From the NCBI GenBank assembly GCA_021815005.1, contig JAKAHL010000044.1:1-10715 (forward strand): a stretch of DNA of 10,715 bases, written 5' to 3'. Shown piece after piece: positions 6,925-10,715 of the stretch; the first letter of the stretch is position 1, and each line of letters starts with the position of its first letter. Origin of the DNA: Chloroflexota bacterium (GTDB taxonomy: Bacteria; Chloroflexota; Limnocylindria; Limnocylindrales; CSP1-4). The notes below the pieces were generated by a model. That model saw only the letters and a list, made by a program, of their open reading frames with translations, was not told the DNA's origin and did not search any database. The position numbers and the translations under genes are program-made.

Positions 6925-7989
6925 TCAGGCCTTCCCACTGCCGGCAGCCGCCGGGGGAAGCAGGTCGCCCTGCAGGTCCCGCACGTGGGCGTGGACCGCC
7001 GACACGGCGGCCATCATCGAGTCGAAGCCAGCGAAGTCCAGCTGCTGCTCGGCGTCGGAGAGCGCCTCCTCGGGCCGGGGGTGCACCTCGACCATGATCC
7101 CGTCCGCGCCCACGGCCGCGCCGCCGATCGCGAGCGGCTTGACCAGCCAGCGCTTCCCCGTGGCGTGCGAGGGGTCCACGATGACCGGCAGGTGCGTCAG
7201 GTGGTGCATCAGCGGCACTGCCGTCAGGTCGAGCGTGTTGCGGGTCGAGGTGTCGAACGTTCGGATGCCGCGCTCGCACATCACGATCTGGCTGTTGCCG
7301 GCCGAGGCGATGTACTCGGCGGCCATCAGCCACTCCTCGATCGTGTTGCCGAAGCCGCGCTTGAGCATCACCGGCCGGCCTGCCCGACCGCAGGCGAGCA
7401 GGAGCGAGAAGTTCTGCATGTTGCGCGTGCCGATCTGCAGGATGTCCGCGTACTCGGCGACGATGTCAACCTGGTTGGGCTCCATGACCTCGGTGATCAC
7501 GGGCAGCCCGGTCCGCTGGCGCGCCTCCGCCAGGTAGCGCAGGCCCTCGACGCCGAGCCCCTGGAACGAGTACGGGCTCGTGCGGGGCTTGAACGCGCCG
7601 CCCCGGATGATCGTGGCGCCGCGGGCGGCCACGTGGTCCACGGTCTCGATGAGCTGGTCGCGGCTCTCCACCGAGCACGGACCGGCCATGACCGACAGCC
7701 CCCCGTCGCCGATCGTCGCGTCGAGCACCTTGATGACCGTGTTCTCGGGGTGGAACTCTCGCGAGACCAGCTTGTACGGCTTGGAGATCGGGGTGACCTG
7801 CGCCACGCCGGCGAGGCCCTCGAGCCGACCCCTGAGCTGCTCGCGCCGCTTGCCCAGGTCACCCACCACCGCGATCACCGTCCGGTCTCGTCCGGCGTTC
7901 TCGAACGGCGTCAGCCCCTCGGCGAGGATCATGCCCTTCACGCCGTTGACCTCGGCCTCGCCGGCTCCGGTCCGCATCACCACGAACAT
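6925..7989 (-). CDS. aroF: 3-deoxy-7-phosphoheptulonate (DAHP) synthase, type I-beta with N-terminal regulatory domain
   Basis: The entry enzyme of the pathway, condensing PEP and erythrose 4-phosphate. From the ATG at 7989 it has 354 residues. Residues 1 to about 70 (MFVVMRTGAGEAE onward) form a ferredoxin-like domain of the kind that binds Tyr/Phe in the Thermotoga enzyme and mediates feedback inhibition. Residues from about 85 to 345 form the TIM barrel: AGPCSVES at 102-109 (metal-binding Cys105), RGGAFKPRTSPYSFQG at 129-144, ITEVMEP, QIGTRNMQNF at 185-194, LKRG at 209-212, VDPSHATGKR at 271-280 (His275) and VEVHP at 300-304 (Glu301). The frame stays open for 29 more codons upstream, but these would run through the terminator hairpin and do not resemble the family, so I start at 7989. 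AAGGAA lies about 11 nt upstream, a rather long spacing. It is the first structural gene of the operon and sits behind the attenuator. The symbol aroF is used loosely; aroG is equally applicable. Confidence 0.95.
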   Translation of the reverse strand: MFVVMRTGAGEAEVNGVKGMILAEGLTPFENAGRDRTVIAVVGDLGKRREQLRGRLEGLAGVAQVTPISKPYKLVSREFHPENTVIKVLDATIGDGGLSVMAGPCSVESRDQLIETVDHVAARGATIIRGGAFKPRTSPYSFQGLGVEGLRYLAEARQRTGLPVITEVMEPNQVDIVAEYADILQIGTRNMQNFSLLLACGRAGRPVMLKRGFGNTIEEWLMAAEYIASAGNSQIVMCERGIRTFDTSTRNTLDLTAVPLMHHLTHLPVIVDPSHATGKRWLVKPLAIGGAAVGADGIMVEVHPRPEEALSDAEQQLDFAGFDSMMAAVSAVHAHVRDLQGDLLPPAAAGSGKA

Positions 7990-8033
7990 CTCGTCACTGG
8001 TTCCTTGCTGGGTGGGGGAGTGCGCCTCGCGGG

Positions 8034-8065
8034 AAAGAAAAAAGCAGAGGTCTTGGACCTCTGCT
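8034..8065 (-). terminator. Intrinsic terminator in the aro operon leader (attenuator)
   Basis: On the minus strand AGCAGAGGTC, a CAA loop and GACCTCTGCT form a perfect 10-bp stem, followed directly by TTTTTTCTTT. The T-tract lies on the minus strand only, so it terminates transcription heading into the DAHP synthase gene, whose ATG is 45 nt beyond the T-tract. The plus strand has no T-run after the stem (TGCACCCGG follows), so it does not serve the divergent gene. A strong terminator between a promoter and the first gene of a biosynthetic operon is the hallmark of transcription attenuation. No minus-strand gene ends just upstream that would otherwise need it. Confidence 0.9.
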
Positions 8066-8068
8066 GCA

Positions 8069-8120
8069 CCCGGCACGACCCGCGGACCCGGGCCTAGGCT
8101 CGGGGAACGGTCATGCCGGG
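8069..8120 (-). promoter_or_regulatory. 12-bp leader stem overlapping the leader-peptide stop codon
   Basis: In the leader RNA CCCGGCAUGACC (8120-8109) can pair with GGUCGUGCCGGG (8080-8069), giving 12 consecutive pairs with one U-G wobble. The 5' arm contains the last codons and UGA stop of the leader peptide; the 3' arm ends 3 nt before the terminator stem. A ribosome paused on the Phe codons, or resting at the stop, would cover the 5' arm, while a ribosome held at the first Tyr codon would leave it free. This makes it the likely ribosome-sensitive (1:2-type) hairpin. The 28-nt loop holds further GC-rich palindromes (GCCTAGGC, CCCGGG). By eye I could not find a convincing antiterminator that pairs with the terminator arm, so the switching details are unresolved. 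Confidence 0.6.
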
Positions 8121-8146
8121 AAGATAAAGAGATAAGGGGCGTACAT
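8111..8146 (-). CDS. Putative aromatic-rich leader peptide of the aro operon (MYAPYLFIFPA)
   Basis: An 11-codon ORF with an ATG start and TGA stop encodes M-Y-A-P-Y-L-F-I-F-P-A. Four of eleven residues are Tyr or Phe (codons TAC, TAT, TTT, TTC), with no Trp. It lies between a promoter-like sequence and a terminator, 122 nt before the DAHP synthase ATG. The order of promoter, aromatic leader peptide, stem, terminator and aromatic gene is that of known ribosome-mediated attenuators such as pheA/pheL in enterobacteria. There is no Shine-Dalgarno sequence upstream (CCTTCGCCTCACCG precedes the ATG). The predicted transcription start is only about 4 nt before the ATG, so initiation is probably leaderless or near-leaderless. 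AT-rich codons in a GC-rich genome support selection for this peptide. Expression is inferred, not shown. Confidence 0.7.
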   Translation of the reverse strand: MYAPYLFIFPA

Positions 8147-8156
8147 CGGTGAGGCG

Positions 8157-8185
8157 AAGGTATCGGAGGGCCGCGCCCGCGTCAA
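8157..8185 (-). promoter_or_regulatory. Predicted sigma-70-type promoter of the aro operon
   Basis: On the minus strand TTGACG (8185-8180, 5 of 6 matches to TTGACA) is followed after 17 bp by TACCTT (8162-8157), which fits the relaxed TAnnnT form of the -10 element but matches TATAAT at only 3 of 6. The expected start site is the A at about 8150, giving an mRNA that begins ACCG-AUG, with the AUG of the leader peptide. Spacing and position relative to the leader peptide and terminator fit well. The weak -10 hexamer is the main doubt. Confidence 0.5.
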
Positions 8186-8255
8186 CTCGCACCCTGCGAA
8201 CCCCCACGAATGGGGTGGCTGGTCGCGCTCCTATCGAGTCCCCTGCGGAGCTAGC
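8186..8255. other. Divergent intergenic region between the aro promoter and the kinase unit
   Basis: This short stretch separates the two divergent units. It contains ACCCC-7 nt-GGGGT (8200-8216), an inverted repeat just upstream of the aro -35 element that could be an operator but is short and GC-only. A TATCGA at 8232-8237 is a weak candidate -10 element for the plus-strand unit, without a matching -35. Reading frames crossing it on either strand lack family resemblance and look like chance in GC-rich DNA. Confidence 0.3.
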
Positions 8256-8321
8256 ATGGCCGTCGGGGCGGGCCACCTGCCCCAGGCGCCGAGGCCCCGA
8301 ATTGCGATGTCCTGCCCGTGA
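8256..8321 (+). CDS. Possible 21-codon upstream ORF coupled to the hybrid kinase
   Basis: An ATG at 8256 opens a 21-codon frame ending in TGA at 8319-8321. That stop overlaps the GTG start of the kinase as GTGA. GGAG lies 5 nt before the ATG (after CTGC), a reasonable Shine-Dalgarno sequence, whereas the kinase GTG has none of its own. This suggests that ribosomes finishing the small ORF could reinitiate on the kinase gene. The peptide contains several Pro, Arg and Ala residues, has no recognisable motif, and could be a chance reading frame. No convincing plus-strand promoter hexamers were found between 8186 and 8255. Confidence 0.35.
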   Translation: MAVGAGHLPQAPRPRIAMSCP

Positions 8322-10715
8322 CCAACCCATCCGAAGGACCCGCCCCGGCCCAGGCTGAGGTGGACCCGCACCGCAGCCGCCAGGACGTCATCGAGCGGAT
8401 CCTGCGCAGCCCGCTCCCGACGTTCCTGGCGGACCATGCGTCCGGCGAGATCCTGGCGGTGAACGACGCGGCCGCCACCCTCTACGGGTACCGCCCCGCG
8501 GACCTCGTCGGCGGCACGCTCGCGCGCGTCGATCCTGGTCTGGCCGTCGTGGAGCGGCCAGCGACACGGCCAGCGGCTGCTCGGCTGCATCGCCGCGAGC
8601 ACGTGCGCGCCGGCGGCGGCCGGCTGGTCGTGGACGTGATCACGGAGCGGATCCAGCTGGAGGACGCCGTGGCGGTGCGCGCCACGATCCGGCCCGCCGC
8701 CGGCACCGACGGCCCCGCGCGAGTCGAGCTCACGCGGATCCACCAGGCCATGGCGGAGGTCAACCGCACCGCGCTCTCCGCCGACCGCGAGGAGGCTGTC
8801 TGGGAGGCGGCGTGCCGGATCGTGACCGAGACGGCCGGCTATCGCATGGCGAGCATCGCGACCCCCGGGCCGGACGGCCTGCTCCACATCCGGGTGGCGC
8901 GCGGTGCCGTGGGCGATTACCTCCAGGACGCCCGCGTGGACCTGGCTGACCCCGGAGCCACCCCCACGGGCGTCGCCGCGGCGGAACGCCGCACGGTCGT
9001 CATCCCGGACATCGCCGACCCGCTGGTGGCCACGCCCAACCAGGGCGCCGCACTGCGCAACGGCTACCGCAGCGCGTGCCTCATCCCGCTGCTCCACGGC
9101 GACGACGTGTTCGGGATCCTCGCGGTCTTCGCGGGCGAGCCGGACGGCTTCGACGCGGCGCAGGTCGCGCTGCTCGAGCAGCTGGCCGGCGATCTGGGTC
9201 TCGCGCACGCGCTCCACGTCCAGGCGCGGCGCGTCCAGGCCTCGGAGGAGCGGTACCGGCTGCTCGTCGAGCGGGCGGTGGACGGGATCACCACCCATGA
9301 CGCAGAGGGCCGGTTCCTCGACGCCAACCCGGCCTTCCTGGAGCTCCTCGGGCTCGACCGCGAGGAGCTCGTCGGGCGCTCGCTCGAGGAGGTGACCGTC
9401 GGTCCGCCGCTGGCGCTCTCGCCCCAGCACGCGGCGGGGATCCTCGAGGGACGGCCCGTTCGGTTCGAGCAGCAGGTCCGGACCCGCGACGGCCGGGTCC
9501 GGGTGCTCGACGTGCACGCCCGGCTGCTGCCCGACGGGCTGGTCGAGGCCGTCGAGCGGGACGTCACGGCCCAGCGCGAGATGGAGGCGCAGCTCGCGCA
9601 GGCCGCCAAGATGGAGGCCGTCGGTCAGCTCGCGGGCGGGGTTGCCCACGACTTCAACAACATCCTGACCGCGATCGGCGGCTACGCCTCGCTGGTCCGG
9701 GCCGGGCTCCCGGACGACAGCCCGCTGCTGGCCGACGTGGGCGAGATCGCCGCCGCCACCAGCCGGGCGCAGGCGCTGACCAGCCAACTGCTGGCGTTTG
9801 GCCGCCGGTCGATGCTGGAGCCCCGCCTCGTTGACGTGCGGGCCGTCGTCCTGGGCTTGGAGCGGATGCTCCGGAGCCTCATCGGCGAGGAGATCGCGCT
9901 CGAGGCGGAGATGGACGAGCACCCGGTCGTCGTGTCCGTCGACCCCGCGAGCCTGGAGCATGCGCTGGTCAACCTCGCGGTCAACGCCCGCTATGCCATG
10001 CCGGGAGGCGGCAGGCTCAGGATCCGCGTCCACAACGCGCGCGACGCCGCTCCCGGCAGCGTGACGGCCGGGTCGTGGGCCGTGATCTCCGTGGCGGACA
10101 CGGGGGTCGGCATGGCCGCCGAGGTGCTCGCCCGCGCGTTCGAGCCCTTCTACACCACCCGCGAGCGCGGCCAGGGGACGGGCCTCGGCCTGGCCATGGT
10201 GGATGGCTTCATGCGCCAGTCCGGCGGTGACGTCCGGGTCGCCTCCGAGCCGGGGCGCGGCACCACGTTCTGGCTCCGGTTCCCCGCGGCCGGCGGCGAG
10301 ATCGGGCCGTCTCCCGCCGCGCCCACGGTGGCCGACGAGGACGCCGGGCGGCCGGCGGCCGCGAGCACCATCCTCGTCGTGGAGGACGAGCCCGTGCTGC
10401 GGCGCTTGGCCGAGCGGGCGCTGGGGTCGGCGGGCCACCGTCTGCTCGTCGCCGCTGACGGCCAGGAGGCGCTGCGGGTCGCGGCCGGCTGTGACGGCCC
10501 GATCGACCTCCTCTTCACCGACGTCGTGATGCCCGGCCTGCGCGGCCCGGCGCTCGCCGAGGCCCTCCACGCCCAGCGCCCGGGGCTGAGGGTGCTGTTC
10601 GCGTCCGGCTACACGGAGGGAGACTTCGCCGGCTGCCATGCCTCCGGCTGCTCGGCCGGATTCCTCGCCAAGCCCTACACGCCCGCCCAGCTGCGTGCCG
10701 CGGTCGCGTCGATCC
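8318..10715 (+). CDS. Soluble hybrid histidine kinase, PAS-GAF-PAS-HisKA-HATPase-REC (3' end beyond window)
   Basis: The frame is open from the GTG at 8318 to the window edge, giving 799 codons so far. Domains in order: PAS about 24-125 (FLADHASGEILAVNDAAATLYGY); GAF about 143-300; a second PAS about 309-420 (SEERYRLLVERAVDGI); a dimerisation/phosphoacceptor domain with AHDFNN containing His444; and an ATPase domain about 540-657. The ATPase domain shows the N box VNLAVNARYAM (Asn556), ADTGVGM (Asp594), FEPFYTTR and GQGTGLGLAM. A receiver domain starts about 685, with VVEDE (Asp690), phosphoacceptor Asp735 in FTDVVMPG, Ser763 and Lys785 in AKPY. There is no signal peptide or membrane segment, so it should sense something in the cytoplasm. 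In the N box the common NARDAM reads NARYAM. An in-frame TAG at 8252-8254 and the lack of an ATG make 8318 the only sensible start. The missing C-terminus should be short, since Lys785 and the final receiver helix are already present. Ligand and partner are unknown. Confidence 0.92.
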   Translation, partial: MTNPSEGPAPAQAEVDPHRSRQDVIERILRSPLPTFLADHASGEILAVNDAAATLYGYRPADLVGGTLARVDPGLAVVERPATRPAAARLHRREHVRAGGGRLVVDVITERIQLEDAVAVRATIRPAAGTDGPARVELTRIHQAMAEVNRTALSADREEAVWEAACRIVTETAGYRMASIATPGPDGLLHIRVARGAVGDYLQDARVDLADPGATPTGVAAAERRTVVIPDIADPLVATPNQGAALRNGYRSACLIPLLHGDDVFGILAVFAGEPDGFDAAQVALLEQLAGDLGLAHALHVQARRVQASEERYRLLVERAVDGITTHDAEGRFLDANPAFLELLGLDREELVGRSLEEVTVGPPLALSPQHAAGILEGRPVRFEQQVRTRDGRVRVLDVHARLLPDGLVEAVERDVTAQREMEAQLAQAAKMEAVGQLAGGVAHDFNNILTAIGGYASLVRAGLPDDSPLLADVGEIAAATSRAQALTSQLLAFGRRSMLEPRLVDVRAVVLGLERMLRSLIGEEIALEAEMDEHPVVVSVDPASLEHALVNLAVNARYAMPGGGRLRIRVHNARDAAPGSVTAGSWAVISVADTGVGMAAEVLARAFEPFYTTRERGQGTGLGLAMVDGFMRQSGGDVRVASEPGRGTTFWLRFPAAGGEIGPSPAAPTVADEDAGRPAAASTILVVEDEPVLRRLAERALGSAGHRLLVAADGQEALRVAAGCDGPIDLLFTDVVMPGLRGPALAEALHAQRPGLRVLFASGYTEGDFAGCHASGCSAGFLAKPYTPAQLRAAVASI

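Noticed and set aside
7990..8076. 29-codon N-terminal extension of DAHP synthase
   Set aside because: It would be encoded by the terminator hairpin and T-tract, does not resemble the family, and a well-placed ATG with an upstream AAGGAA exists at 7989.
8111..8146. Leader peptide as pure chance
   Set aside because: Considered because the ORF is short and lacks a Shine-Dalgarno sequence. Kept as a feature because four aromatic codons, the promoter spacing, the stem and the operon-directed terminator all coincide in front of an aromatic biosynthesis operon.
7990..8150. T-box riboswitch for tyrosine or phenylalanine
   Set aside because: The leader is too short, and I see no T-box consensus or specifier stem. 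A short translated peptide explains the Tyr and Phe codons better.
8200..8216. ACCCC-7 nt-GGGGT inverted repeat as a defined operator
   Set aside because: Five-base GC-rich arms arise easily by chance here. It is mentioned only as a weak possibility in the intergenic entry.
8094..8330. 78-codon minus-strand frame across the intergenic region
   Set aside because: It covers the predicted promoter and reads through the leader in a different frame from the aromatic mini-ORF. There is no family resemblance or ribosome binding site.
8231..10639. 802-codon open frame on the minus strand opposite the kinase
   Set aside because: It is rich in Arg, Gly, His and Ala with no domain. The plus-strand frame over the same bases shows intact PAS, GAF, HisKA, HATPase and REC motifs, so this is a GC-driven antisense shadow.

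Overview
The window is a GC-rich (roughly 70%) bacterial chromosomal segment with dense, overlapping genes and many GTG starts. It holds two divergent transcription units. Base composition, a fused shikimate kinase/3-dehydroquinate synthase and a soluble PAS/GAF hybrid kinase would fit a high-GC soil or freshwater lineage, for example a Chloroflexota or actinobacteria-like organism. No marker gene here settles this, so the placement is a low-confidence inference.

Left and centre (18-8185, minus strand): one tightly packed operon encodes all seven steps of the shikimate pathway plus chorismate mutase. In transcription order it contains a type I-beta DAHP synthase (step 1), aroA EPSP synthase (step 6), aroE shikimate dehydrogenase (step 4), aroC chorismate synthase (step 7), a fused aroK-aroB protein (steps 5 and 2), aroQ type II dehydroquinase (step 3), an AroQ-class chorismate mutase and a glutamyl-Q tRNA(Asp) synthetase-like gene. 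Junctions are 4-nt ATGA/GTGA overlaps, a 26-nt overlap or gaps of 4 to 19 nt, so the block is almost certainly one mRNA with translational coupling. Its output is chorismate and then prephenate for Phe and Tyr.

Operon leader (7990-8185, minus strand): the most interesting signal is in front of the DAHP synthase. A TTGACG / 17 bp / TACCTT promoter predicts an mRNA beginning about 4 nt before an 11-codon ORF reading MYAPYLFIFPA, with two Tyr and two Phe codons. The end of this ORF forms the 5' arm of a 12-bp stem. Three nucleotides after that stem comes a perfect 10-bp terminator hairpin with a T-tract, pointing into the operon. This has the layout of ribosome-mediated attenuation by Tyr/Phe-tRNA charging. 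It would complement the likely allosteric control through the N-terminal domain of the DAHP synthase.

Right (8256-10715, plus strand): a divergently transcribed soluble hybrid histidine kinase (PAS-GAF-PAS-HisKA-HATPase-REC) runs off the window edge within its receiver domain. A possible 21-codon upstream ORF with a Shine-Dalgarno sequence overlaps its GTG start by 4 nt. The ligand and output of the kinase cannot be read from the sequence.
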